This document shows, piece after piece, positions 1 through 9,563 of a DNA stretch of 64,000 nt. The notes under the pieces were generated by a model, which saw only the letters and a list, made by a program, of their open reading frames with translations, was not told where the DNA came from and did not search any database. The stretch's first letter is position 1. Every line of letters begins with the position of its first letter. The stretch comes from Zygnema cylindricum. Lineage: Eukaryota; Streptophyta; Zygnematophyceae; Zygnematales; Zygnemataceae. Where the stretch lies: NCBI GenBank assembly GCA_037447655.1, contig JBBHKE010002948.1, positions 467,019-531,018 of the forward strand, written 5' to 3'. Both the position numbers and the translations under genes were made by a program.

Positions 1-284
1 GACCGACCATACCTTCAACACTTCCTTCGTGTCAGTAAAATAGTTTAATTTTCCAATTTGTTCATCCACTCTAATTATAGTGAATTATGTATCTCTACTG
101 GACTAAAGCATTTAAGAATTATAATATGTAGTCTCTTAAAAGTTACCTCAGGCTTTAACTTTCTCTTCTCTCCTAAAAAAGACTCATAAATTATGTACGG
201 ATTGAAAGTTACTTACAATTATGTATCGTAAAAAAGTTTAGAAATAAAAAAAAAAAACTCGCATTTGACCATTTTTTCTCTTAC

Positions 285-1700
285 TTACTACACATCTTCC
301 ATAATGGCCATTCTAATTACTGCGAATTACGTGCCTCTAAAAGAAAAAATGAAAAAAGTTTACAATAAAAATACCTTTTAATTTGATAAAATGACTGTGC
401 TTCCTTCACAACTTCCATACCAGCCAGGTTTCCACTTTCCCTGCTCTCCTAACAAAGGCATTTAAAATTATGTACAGCTAAAAAATCTTAAAATTGAATT
501 CTTAAACTTATCTAAGGGAAAAAGTGTAGTAACTGGTATTTGACAAAAAAAAAAAAAAATTTACATGACAGCTTCGATACCGGCCACGAGTTTCCACTTT
601 CCCTTCTCTCCTAAAAAAGGCATTTAAAATTATGTACCGCTCAAAAAGTTATAGAAATTATGTACCGTAAAAAGTTAAAAACTTGAAAAAAAAAAAAAAG
701 ACTAGTATTTGAAAAAATTATCATTATTTACTTCACAGCTTAGATGCCGGGTCACTCTAAATACAAGAATTACACCAAAAATCTGAAAAAATATATCTTA
801 AAATTTGAAAAGAAATACCGTAAAATTTTAAAAAATTACTTACTTGACAGCTTTGATACCAGCCACTCTAAAATTCTGTGAGTTACGTACCTCTAAAAAA
901 AAAATTGGAAAAAGGTCACCTTAAAATTTGAAAAAAAAAACAAAATTGTACTGACTTGACAACCTCGATACCGGCCACAAATTCCCACTTTCCCCTCTCT
1001 CCTGAAAAGGACTCGTAAAATTATGTAATACTTGAAAAAAAATTGAAATTATGTACCATAAAAAGTTAAAAAGTTAAATAAATAAAGACAAAAAATATTG
1101 CTACTTGCTTGACAGCTTCGATAGGCCACAGGTTTCCACCTTCCCTTCTCTCCTAAAAACGATTCTTAATAGTATGTACTGCTTGAAAAATTCTTACAAT
1201 TATGTACCATAAAAAGTTGAAAAAAGTTTACTTGACAGCTTCGATAGCGGCAAAGGGTTTCCACCTTCCCTTCTCTCCTAAAAAAGACACTCAAAAAAAT
1301 GTACTTCAAAAACTCTTGAAATTTTGTACCATAAAAAGTAAAAAATTTAAATAAATAAATACAATATTATTACTTACTTGAGCAGCTTCGATACCGGCCA
1401 CAGGTTTCCACCTTCCCTTCTCTCCTAAAAAAGATTCTTAATAGTCTGTACTGCTTGAATTTTTTTAATATTGTGTACCATAAAAAGTTGAAAAAAGTTA
1501 TAAAAAAAAAGTAGATGAACAAAAGTATTCCTACTTACTAGACTGCTTCGATACCGGCCACAGGCTTTCACTTTCCATCCTCTTCTAAATAAGACTCTCA
1601 AAATTATGTACTCGGAAAAAAGTTAAATAAATAAATAAAATATTAGTACTTACTTGACCGCTTCGATACCGGCAATGGGTTTCCACTTTCCCTTCTCTCC
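285..1700 (-). repeat. Tandem array of exon-end units flanked by splice-like sites
   Basis: About ten imperfect units, 120-165 bp apart, are read on the minus strand. Each carries a core that ends like the exon at 1654-1907. Cores lie near 1546, 1386, 1239, 1113, 964, 850 (shortened), 740 (shortened), 571, 411 and 295. On the minus strand most cores are preceded by a pyrimidine-rich TTTTTTAG, like a 3' splice site, and followed by GTAAGT or a close variant, like a 5' splice site. The unit at 1113 has a GC donor; those at 411 and 571 are weaker. Core length is about 46-47 nt in the best units. The array therefore repeats the exon 1 end plus the start of intron 1. Whether any core is spliced into RNA cannot be told from sequence. 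Confidence 0.8.
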
Positions 1701-1907
1701 TAAAAATGACTCGGCCGTCATTTCTCCCAAAACCTCGATTTCTTTTACGATCGCAATCAAAAGTCCCCATGGGATCAAATTGCCTCCCTCTTCTTGCGAT
1801 TCTTTTTCCATATTCAAAAAAAAGGGAGAGGAGGGAGTGGGAGAACCGACGGTCATTCTCTCCGGTGGTGAGAGAGTGGGAGTCGTATCGATAATGTGTT
1901 GGTTCAT
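1654..1907 (-). CDS. Possible first coding exon, unknown protein
   Basis: An open frame starts at ATG 1907 (MNQHIIDTT...) and runs 84 codons to a GTAAGTACT donor at 1653-1648. The middle is Ser/Pro rich, followed by a hydrophobic/acidic stretch (WGLLIAIVKEIEVLGEM), ending in GEKGKWKPIAGIEAV. I do not recognise the family. Support for a real exon is the strong donor and the fact that exactly this exon end is copied through the downstream array. Further open sequence lies upstream but without ATG; a later Met (MEKES) is an alternative start. The next true exon is not identified and may lie outside the window. It could also be a gene fragment. Confidence 0.4.
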
Positions 1908-1964
1908 AACCGAAAAAAGTCCAATAAGAGAGGACACTGGAAAGAGGAGACACAAGAATTAGTG

Positions 1965-2135
1965 TGGACGGAAGGTGAAACTTATTAGGGTTTTTTGGGG
2001 AGGGAGGGAGGAAGGGAGGGAGGTTAGGTTTCCCTATCCTAATAGTAGGGGATAAATCTTAAGGTGTGTTTCTTGGGAGGGCAGGAGAGAGGGAGGGAGG
2101 AAAGCTGGGTTTGACTATCCTAATAGTAGGGGAAA
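1965..2135. promoter_or_regulatory. G/A-rich upstream region with a short duplication
   Basis: This stretch lies directly upstream of the possible minus-strand exon. It is rich in GGGAGG tracts, and the segment CTATCCTAATAGTAGGGGA occurs twice, ending near 2050 and 2135. On the minus strand it is pyrimidine rich (CTCCCTCCC), as in many plant 5' leaders or promoters. Promoter function is inference; no TATA box is evident. Confidence 0.25.
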
Positions 2136-2214
2136 ATTATTGAAGTTTTTTTTCGGATAGTCTTTTTTCGAATAGTTTTTTTTTTTTTTTGAGGTGTGTG
2201 GTTTTAAGAGTTTG

Positions 2215-2530
2215 CTGATGGTTTTTAGGGAGTCGAGAATATCAGAGCATGTGGAGCTTTCTAGTGTTTTCGGGTTTCTTAGGGTTTTCTAGAACTCTTC
2301 AAGGTATTTTAACGGTTTTTCTAAGGTTTTTCCAAGGTTTTCTAAGGTTTCTTGAGTTTTTCCAAAAAAAATCAGGGTTTTTCACGGTTTTTCAAGGTTT
2401 TTGCAGGCTTTTCAGGTTATTAACAGTTTTTTTTTCTATTTAATATTTGGGTTTTTCAGCGATTTTCAGGTTTATAAGCTTTACAGGAGCTCTAGGATTT
2501 TTTAGGGTTTTTAGGTTATAAACCGAAAAT
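2215..2530. repeat. Degenerate 10-12 bp repeat (AAGGTTTTTC type)
   Basis: Repeated variants of AAGGTTTTTC, CACGGTTTTTC and TTAGGGTTTT form a degenerate T-rich array. It may be decayed telomere-type sequence or simple slippage. The following stretch, 2531-2920, shows only AT-rich sequence with a short (TA) run near 2665-2680. Confidence 0.6.
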
Positions 2531-2930
2531 GTTAACCAGATGAAGGTTAAGATTTAAACCGAAGTTAAATTTGAAAAGAAATTTAGGGCTGAAAAAATAA
2601 CTAATACAAATTGCTGAAGCTGGAAACAAAGTTAGGGTAGGCTTAATATTAAATAAATAAATTGAATATATATATATATAGTAAATATGATGGATTTCTG
2701 GGAAGGTAGCAGGAAGAAAAATTGCATTTTGTTATTTATTTCAACTAAAAAACTAGTAAAGGGGCTCTGACTCTTTCAAAAATAATGGTTGTTGACAATT
2801 ATTTAGGATTGTTTCAAGGTCTTTTACGCTTTCTTATGATTTTTGGGTTAATGAGGGTTATCGAGGGTTTTTTTCGGGTTTCCTAGGGCTACGACCAAAC
2901 GTACGGTTACAATATGATACATTCCAAGAT

Positions 2931-3120
2931 TGCATTAGAGAGGGAGGGAAAGGGGAGGGGGGGAGATAGAAAGAGGAGAGGGAGCGAGAGGGAGAGAGTG
3001 AGGGGAGAGGGAGAGAGAGGAGAGAGGAAGAGGGAGAGGGGAGAAAATGGAGGGAGAGGGAGAGGGAGCGGGAGAGGGAGAGGGAGAGAGAGAGAGTCAA
3101 AGAGAGGGAGAATGAGGGAA
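2931..3120. repeat. Purine-rich (GGGAGA) low-complexity tract
   Basis: Almost pure G/A on the plus strand, with GAGAGGGAGA-type words. Long apparent reading frames here are a result of the composition (RERERGE and SLSLSL patterns) and are not genes. Confidence 0.85.
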
Positions 3121-3127
3121 CAGAGAA

Positions 3128-3290
3128 GAAATTGGTTGTGGTTAGGGTTAGGAATAGGGTTAGGGTTAGGTTAAGATTAGGTTTAGGGTAGGGTTAGGGT
3201 TAAGGTTAAGATTAGGTTTAGGGATAGGGTTAAGGTTAAGGTTAAAATTAGGTTTAGGGTTAGGGTTAGGGTTAAGGTCAGGGTCCTACA
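3128..3290 (+). repeat. Interstitial telomere-like repeat, degenerate
   Basis: The plus strand reads as runs of GGGTTA with GGTTTA and GGTTAA variants, a mixture of TTAGGG, TTTAGGG and TTAAGG units over about 160 bp. Perfect stretches are short (three GTTAGG units near 3257-3275). The degenerate state argues for an old internal telomere-like block and not a chromosome end. Confidence 0.8.
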
Positions 3291-3604
3291 TAATTCGGGT
3301 GCGAGTTCCGAACTGGCAAATCGTTCCGGCAGAAGCCACGTAAGGGTCTGAGAAAACCAAATAGCAAATAGTTTGAGACACAAAAAAAAAAAAAAAACGC
3401 CATACCACAAATAGAGTTGATGGAAATAAAAAAGTGTAAATATGCTTTCGATGGCCTTTTTTTTTCTCTACGAACTGGTTTTTATACACGATGACTACAA
3501 TGTCCACAAAAAAGCGTTGGATTTTGCTAGAAAGAAGACAAATCATCCACTCTAATTCGTGTTTGGGGCCTTTCTAAATCGGTTATGCGCACCAGCAACT
3601 AAAC

Positions 3605-3685
3605 ACCAATAATAACAAAAAAAAAAACATTTTACTGCAAAAAAAAAAAAACATTTTACTGCAAAAAAAAACATTTCCATTGCAA
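3605..3685. repeat. Short tandem repeat, ~26 bp unit with poly-A
   Basis: ACATTTTACTGCAAAAAAAA occurs twice in tandem, followed by a diverged third copy (ACATTTCCATTGCAA). The surrounding 3291-3740 shows A- and T-homopolymers and no gene. Confidence 0.6.
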
Positions 3686-3745
3686 TAGATCCGCGATCCA
3701 CATCAAACAATGGTGAAAAATGTAATCTACATATCATAATGGTTT

Positions 3746-3960
3746 ACAAATGTCACACGTGACAAATGTCACAAGTTGCTACAAGGATGAAACGGACGGT
3801 ACGGATAGTACAGCGACAAATGTCACACGTGTCAAACGTCATCAAAGTTACAAGAAACGAATCGAACGGTACGGATAATACGGTGACAAAAGTCACAAAA
3901 GTCACAAATGTCCAATGTCAGTCTCAAATGTCACGTGAGTCACGAGAGGTACGGACAGGG
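3746..3960. repeat. CAAATGTCAC short repeats with ~80-bp duplication
   Basis: CAAATGTCAC and variants recur about eight times, interleaved with duplicated ACGGTACGGATA segments (near 3792 and 3867), suggesting an ~80 bp duplicated unit. No coding frame is convincing. Confidence 0.55.
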
Positions 3961-4078
3961 AAGGTACGAAAGGTACGGTCCGTACACTGGCAGCACTCTC
4001 CACAGACGACAGCCACTGGCGGTTGCGGCGGACGAAGGCGGAGTACTGCTCCAGGGACCGCCGGAGAGCCATGGGGAG

Positions 4079-4202
4079 AGGGGGGGAGGGAGAAGGAGAA
4101 GGAGAAGGAGAAGGAAGAGGTGGGGGAAAAGAATAAAGAGAGGGAGGGAGAGGGAAGGAGAGGGAAGGAGAGGGAAGGAGAGGGAAGGAGAGGGATAGAG
4201 GA
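4079..4202. repeat. Purine satellite: (GGAGAA)n then (GAGAGGGAAG)n
   Basis: Four to five GGAGAA units are followed by at least five 10-bp AGAGGGAAGG units. Strong strand asymmetry (G/A only) gives spurious long frames on both strands. 4203-4495 shows no gene. Confidence 0.8.
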
Positions 4203-4494
4203 GAAAAAATCAAGAAATGAGGAGGATGCTAGCCCCCCATAGCTTTGGAGAAAAAGGAACAAATTGTTGTACGATTATCAGTGAGGCTTGACGCTGCCAA
4301 AAAAGTGAAAGCTAGGTCAGGCGGAGTGCAATAACCGTACGGACCGTACACTAATTGAACAGGTCAACAGGAGATCTCCTCAGTCCGTACACAGAATGTA
4401 CGTAAAGTGCAATGTTAAATACCCTTCGGCGCCAATCAGAAACGTCCTTCGGGATGGGAAAGAAAATATCTCATTTGGGACTCTTTAGATGTTT

Positions 4495-4838
4495 TTTTAT
4501 TTTGTGACAGCGCCTACGGGCAAAATGAAACATTTGAAATCGTCGAATTAGATGATTTCATTGGCTAAGATAACAAATGAAGATTTTTTCAAATTTTGTA
4601 TGAGAGAGACCGAATCTGTTCTACACGTGTCACAAAGACCAATCGAAAAAAATCTGGAGCGTTGACAACTTCTTTGTGCCGTACGTAACGAACGGCATAA
4701 AGGAAACTTTCGCTTCTTTTCCATGGGAAAAAGGCGGGAGAAAATATTAAAAATAATGAACAAAATATTGCGCGCTCTGGGATTCGAACCCAGATCTCCT
4801 CACTACTGACCCCGCCCCAACTGGAGATGCCGGCTGCC
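4495..4838 (-). mobile_element. SINE S1a, tail-side part (split by hAT)
   Basis: Minus-strand, tRNA-related short interspersed element. The B-box-like GGGTTCGAATCCCAG and adjoining GCGCGC lie near 4771-4796, followed downstream by a body that ends in GCCCGTAGGCG near 4500. The body aligns with the copies at 6433-6985 and 22484-23030 (shared CGGTCTCTC, TTTCAAATGTTTC, GCCCGTAG). The head-side part continues at 5587 beyond the inserted hAT element. Confidence 0.75.
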
Positions 4839-5586
4839 CAGAGGTCGCAAACGGTCAACCGAAACCGTGACCGACCGTTAACCGACCGCCCGCGCCGGAT
4901 CCGGAACGGATTCGGTTGCCAAATTTTGGGGGTCGGGCGGTTACGGTCGGTTGACTCACCAGGAAAAAAAAAACGGTCAGTTACGGTCGGTCAAACAAAA
5001 AACCAAAAAAAATGAAAATTTTATACTTTTTTTTTCCAACATTATTGTTCTTTGTACTTTTGGTATCGTGGAAGTACGTGGCATCATGATTAGCGTCGCA
5101 AATCTGACACGGTACTGTTGTAAGCTATTTATTTCGCAAATCAAAGGGAACGCGACAAAGCGTCGCAAATCTGACACGGTAGTACACTATTCATTTCGAA
5201 AATCTTAGGGAAAGCGACAAAGCGTCTCAAATCTGACACGGTAGTCAATATTCATTTCGCAAATCTTAGGCAACGCGACAAAGCGTCGCAAATCTGACAC
5301 AGTAGTACACTATTCATTTCGCAAATCTTAGGGAACGCGACAAATCGTAATTATTGACTTATTCCGTCGTACATTGATTAGTTTTGTACTTTTTCGGTTA
5401 CGGGCGGGCACGGTTAGTCGCGAAAAATCAAGATTCGGTTAATTTTTTTTTTCGTAAACGACGGTCGGTTAACGGTTAACAATTTTGGAGTGTGACAAAA
5501 CTCGGTCAGGCGTCGGTTACTCAGATTTTGAAAAAAAAAAAACGGTCGATTTCGGGTATGATTTTTTTTTACTTTTGCGACCTCTG
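4839..5586. mobile_element. Non-autonomous hAT-type DNA transposon with 8-bp TSD
   Basis: The termini are CAGAGGTCGCAAA at 4839 and its inverse TTTGCGACCTCTG ending at 5586, a hAT-type terminal inverted repeat. The flanking 8 bp, CGGCTGCC, are identical at 4831-4838 and 5587-5594, the target duplication size expected of hAT. Removing the element rejoins a SINE that aligns with the uninterrupted copy at 6433-6985. Subterminal regions are rich in CGGTCGGTTA motifs on both sides. No transposase is encoded in 748 bp, so it would depend on an autonomous relative. A partial relative lies at 20784-21097. Confidence 0.92.
5092..5345. repeat. Four ~62-bp tandem units inside the hAT element
   Basis: The unit GCGTCGCAAATCTGACACGG ... 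GGGAACGCGACAAA is repeated about four times. The partial hAT copy at 20784 has only one unit, so the array expanded within this element or its lineage. Confidence 0.85.
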
Positions 5587-5815
5587 CGGCTGCCTGTGAC
5601 GACAGCCGACATGTGTTGCCAGGGACGATTCTTGCGAATCGCTTCGCGACTTTGCCGAGGCGATATACAGAAGTATCGCTCCGGGACCGACCTCACTTTT
5701 TTATGAGGTACAGCTTCGCTCACATGTGTGATAGAACGCCCCGTCACACGTGTGAGTGAAGATCCAGCGGTTAGTGTCGTCGGGAGATTGGTGTGCGAAC
5801 CAAGCGCACGCGTGC
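5587..5815 (-). mobile_element. SINE S1a, head-side part
   Basis: Continuation of the SINE interrupted at 4838. It aligns with 6770-6985 of the second copy, including the GCGATTCTT / AATCGCTTC stem-like pair and the GATCCAGCGGTTAGTGTCG segment. In the minus direction it carries the first tRNA-like region. Confidence 0.7.
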
Positions 5816-6167
5816 TTGATATTATATGAGTATATAATTAATTATAAAAGATATACAGACGGTTTGTCACGGCTAATTGAATGCTTTTGGAATATGGACG
5901 TCAAGAAATGACAAAAGGGTTTTTTAGGGTATTATTAGGGTTTTTTAGGGTTTTTTTGGGTTTTTTAGGGTTTTTTTAGATTAACGTTAATGTTTTTTTC
6001 GCCACTTAATACATCTTTTCTCCATACACACTTTTCGGATTATGGATCTGACGATGGCACTTGACAAGTAAGATTTGTCAGCTTCCGATTGGCGTTCTCA
6101 AACTGAAAATTGGACAAATGTGTACGGATAAAAGATGTTTTAAGTGGCAAAAGAAAAACATAGAAAA

Positions 6168-6240
6168 CATTTGCACGCTCCGGGATTCGAACTTGGGTTC
6201 CCAACTTTACCAACCACAACCCAAAGGTATAATATCTCAT
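6168..6240 (-). repeat. tRNA-like T-arm fragment (SINE-related)
   Basis: On the minus strand, CAAGTTCGAATCCCGGAGCG gives a B-box-like core followed by a GCGTGC terminus as in the S1 SINEs. Upstream (minus sense) GGTTGTGGTTGGTAAAG replaces the usual GGTTGGGGCGGGG. It is probably a separate short SINE relative beside the 8-bp array. Confidence 0.5.
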
Positions 6241-6248
6241 TTTGTACT

Positions 6249-6432
6249 CTTTGGATGTTTGGATGTTTGGATGTTTGAATGCTTGCATGTTTGGATGTTT
6301 GGATGTTTGGATGTTTGGATGTTTGGATGTTTGGATGTTTGGATGTTTGCATGTTTCGTTGTTTGGATGTTTGCATGTTTGGATGTTTGGATATTTGCAT
6401 GTTTGGATGTGATGTTTGGATGTTTGGATGTT
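6249..6432 (+). repeat. 8-bp minisatellite (GGATGTTT)n
   Basis: About 22-23 units of GGATGTTT, with variants GAATGCTT, GCATGTTT and GATATTTG. Because 8 is not a multiple of 3, all frames stay open and encode Cys/Leu/Asp/Met or Asn/Ile/Gln/Thr repeats; this is not a gene. It sits at the tail end of the SINE copy below. Confidence 0.92.
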
Positions 6433-6985
6433 TTTTTGGCAGCAGCGTCTGCGGGCAAAATAAAACATTTGAAAACATCGAATCGGATGATTTCATTGGC
6501 TAATAAAATAAAAAAAAGCATTTTTCAATTTCGGCATGAGAGACCGAATCTGTTCTACACGTATCACAAAGACCTGACAAAAACAATCTGGAGCGTTGAC
6601 AACTGCTATGTGCCGTACTCAACGGACGGTATAACGGAAACATTCGATCCTTTTTCATGGAAAAAAGGCAGGACAAAATATTAAATATAATGAACAAAAT
6701 AGTGCGCGCTCTGGGATTCCTACCCAGGTCTCCTCACTACCGACCCCTTCCCAATTGGAATGCCGACTGTTGCCAGCGACAGCCGATCATTTGTAGCCAG
6801 GGGCGATTTTTTAGGAATCGCTTCCTAACTTTGCCAGAGGCGATATTTCATGTATCGCTTCCCAACACGCCTCGCCTTTTGTACAGGCTCTGTTTCTCCC
6901 ACATGGTGTGCGGGGGAATTGATCCAGCAGTTTGTGTCGCCGACAATTCAGTGTGCTACCAATGCACCAAGGCGCGTGCCTCAGG
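6433..6985 (-). mobile_element. SINE S1b, composite tRNA-related, ~550 bp
   Basis: The minus-strand head reads CTTGGTGCATTGGTAGCACA near 6972-6951 (A-box-like), followed by GGATCAATTCCC near 6915 (B-box-like), then a middle segment, then a second tRNA-like region (mutated TTCGAA box, GCGCGC) near 6700, then a body ending GCCCGCAG near 6450. It aligns along its length with S1a and S1c. Two promoter-like segments in one unit suggest a dimeric origin. RNA polymerase III transcription is inferred from the boxes. Confidence 0.75.
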
Positions 6986-7006
6986 AGGGAAAATTACGGA
7001 TAATTA

Positions 7007-7442
7007 TGTTAAGGGTCATTTAGCGTTAGTTCACTCATCTGTACCTTTTCATTATATGTGTCGGTGGTCTTGTCCGTACTTTTCATTTCCTACGTCGGTC
7101 AAGTCTTGCCGTCATATCCGGAAGACTTACTTTTGGTCCTGTCCGTACTTCTTTTGTACTTTTCATAACATACGTCGGTCTAGTCTTTTCTACGTACAAA
7201 GTCCTTTGACCGTCGGTCCAATCTTTTGACCGTCGGTCCAGTCTTTCTTTTTTCTTACATACATTTATTAGAATCTAGACTAGGACCCTTTGTTACAGCG
7301 TACCGTAGAACATTTAGACTCCACAGTAATAAGCACTGTATATTTTTGTATATAAGTGACTCTTCTCACTTAATGATATCATCCCAAATACAAATCAATT
7401 CCTCTCTCCAATGTATTGATCTTTCTCTTGTGTACAATTTCA
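7007..7442 (+). mobile_element. Copia A 5' LTR
   Basis: Starts TGTTAAGGG and ends about CAATTTCA at 7442, immediately followed by TGGCTTCC. The same start, TGTTAAAGG, follows a purine tract at 37156 in the related element C. It contains repeats of GTCCGTACTT and GACCGTCGGTCCA, and a TATATAAGTGA motif near 7350 that resembles a core promoter. The matching LTR of element C (33487-33812) is truncated at its 5' end. Confidence 0.75.
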
Positions 7443-8697
7443 TGGCTTCCGCCAATCCACCTCCAATAGGTTATGGGCCTAGCCATGCCACTTCTAATAG
7501 TATCCATAAGTTTGATGGCCAAAACATCTATGATTGGTCATTTTCAGCCATGCAGTTTTTTAAACACGAGAAGATTTGGGACCATTTTATAGGAATTTCA
7601 AAACCTCCTATCCTTTCCTATACTGATACACCAGCAGAAAAAGCTACAAAAGAGTTGGCAATAGCTACATGGAAACAAAAGGATTAGGATGCACACGCTC
7701 GCCTAGTGATGTCACTTACTACCGAGCGCACTCGTCTTATTCGCGGCGCCTCCTCTTCCGCCGAGGCTTGGAGTCATCTTCAAGCAGCTTACATTCAAAC
7801 CGGATGGGCCGCTCGTCGAATTCAAAAACGAGCGTTTTTTAACTCCATGAAAAAGCCGTCGGAATCTATGCAGGATTAGATTAGCACAGTCGAATTGTCG
7901 GCCGGAAAATGCACCATGATAAGCGTGCATCTTTCCGACGAGGACCTCTCTTCAACCCTTTTGGGAGGAATCCCTAAAACCTTTTCCCCTTTCATTTCCT
8001 CGTTTGACAATCTAGACCAATCCATTCCCTTTCACTCCCTTTGTAGCAAACTTTTGCATGAAGAGACAAAACTTCTCTTTTTTTCGGCTCCAAATCTCTC
8101 TCATGCAAATGCCTTTATGGCTGAAAATCAGAAGACTAACTCTGGGGGGGTGCAGCGTTTGTTTTGCGCTTACTGCAAAACAAAAGGACATTCTATTGAA
8201 GACTGTCGAAAATTGGCGAGGCGAAAAGCAACCGAGGCTTCCAATCCCCCTAAAATTGGAGGGAATGCCAACGCTGCCCATGCCAACCCACCAGTTCTTC
8301 CCACCCCCCCACTCTCTCCACACCTTTCTTTCCCTCCAAATTTTCCTTATCCTCACCATTATTCCCCTTCTCCATCCCTTCCACAATCTTCTAACGCCGC
8401 AGCGCACTATGCCTCTTCAAACCTCGTTAACCTCCCTTGGTCGACCGCTTTCACCCCACATTTTCCCTCTAATTATTCCACTCCATTTGCTTCCCCTTTT
8501 GTCCTCCCTCCCTCACCAGAATTTGGATATGGCAATGTTGCCCATCATATCCCAAATTCTGTCACTCTGGATACTCAATTTCCAAAAGGGTATGCTTATC
8601 TATCTCAAACCCTTGTCGATTGGCTAATAGATAGTGGTGCTAGTCACCACCTTTCACCACGATCTGATTGGTTCATCTCCTATGCAAATTCGTTTAG
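7442..8697 (+). pseudogene. Copia A gag and start of protease, broken
   Basis: The reading frame starts at ATG 7442 (MASANPPPIGYGPS), overlapping the LTR end. It encodes a copia Gag (UBN2-type N-part, FDGQNIYDWSFSAMQFF), a CCHC-like knuckle region (CAYCKTKGHSIEDC near 8170-8210), a Pro/His/Ser-rich linker, and the aspartic protease start WLIDSGASHH near 8622. Breaks: TAG after WKQKD (7686) and TAG replacing Trp (7876; the C copy has MQEWIST). It stops short at 8697, where sequence jumps into a minus-strand gypsy. Compared with copy C at 33813, this copy keeps the gag region between the two stops better. Confidence 0.85.
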
Positions 8698-9563
8698 GCC
8701 ATTTCACCAATGCATGTACAATTGCAAGTAATTCCTTTTCCTGTGCAGTATAGTTCTTTTCAGCATCATTGAATTTTCGGTACTCAAAAGCAATAGGATC
8801 AAAGTGTTTGCCGACTTTTTGACTTATGACTGCACCTAGACCTTTATCAGATACATCTGTAGTGATCAGAACTTCAAATTCCCCGGCAGGGTCAGGATAC
8901 ACCAGTGTAGGGGCAGAGGTCAACTTCCCTTTTAATTCCTCGAATGCTCCCTCGTGATCAGCTCCCCACACAAACGTCTCCTTCTCACGAAGTAAATCCG
9001 TCAAAGGTGCGGCGATCATACTGAAATTCCTGATAAATTTCCTGTAATAAGTGGCCAATCCCAAAAACGATCTAACTTCTGTGACATTAGTAGGTTGTTT
9101 CCAATTTTGGATTGCTAAAATTTTGGATGGATCTGTTTTAACACCTTCCCCACTAACTATGTGTCCCAAAAATAATTGTTCACTTTTAAGAAAACTAGAT
9201 TTTGACAATTTTCCATATAATTTTCTTTCTCTTAACCTTTCCAACACTTTTTTTAAATGAATTATATGTTGTTCTTTAGATTCACTATAAACTAAAATAT
9301 CATCTACAAACACTTGGACAAACTCATCTATGTAATCTGAAAAGGTTAGGTTTATTAATCTTTAGTAAATAGGCAGTGCATTCGTTAAGCCAAATGGCAT
9401 CACTATCCATTCGAAATGACCCACCCTAGTCTTGAAAGCAATTTTATCAACATCTTCAATTATAATCGGCACCTGATTAAAGCCACTACGCAAGTCAATC
9501 AACGAAAATACTTTAGCACCCTTTAAAGGATCTATCAAATCAGAAATTAAAGGTAACGGATAC
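8698..9563 (-). pseudogene. Gypsy 1 reverse transcriptase / RNase H fragment
   Basis: Minus-strand Ty3/gypsy pol. The RT palm begins [11 protein letters not shown], then [14 protein letters not shown] and PFGLTNAL (9563-9365). After a short break it resumes with FVDDILVYS (the catalytic DD), LGHIVSGEGV, FLGLATYYRKFI, and the RNase H start EVLITTDVSDKGLGAVISQ to ELLAIVHALVKW. It is cut off at 8698 by the junction with copia A. It continues the frame that stops at 15702, on the other side of copia B. Small deletions and frameshifts near 9340 make it non-functional. Confidence 0.9.

Noticed and set aside
2914-3174. Long frames in G/A-rich DNA coding RERERGE-like protein
   Set aside because: Pure composition effect; open on several frames and no start, splice or codon signal.
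3766-4262. Overlapping frames on both strands over 100 codons
   Set aside because: They run through CAAATGTCAC repeats and a purine satellite; both strands are open, as expected of low complexity.
6240-6440. CRISPR array
   Set aside because: Regular 8-bp units without spacers; eukaryotic minisatellite.
6040-6684. 200-residue Cys/Leu/Asp/Met repeat protein and NIQTSKHP repeat protein
   Set aside because: Produced by the 8-bp (GGATGTTT)n array and flanking SINE sequence.
4495-6985. Segmental duplication of host DNA at 4500-5800 and 6430-6985
   Set aside because: The same unit recurs at 22484, 28728 and 44508 with tRNA-like boxes, so it is a dispersed SINE.
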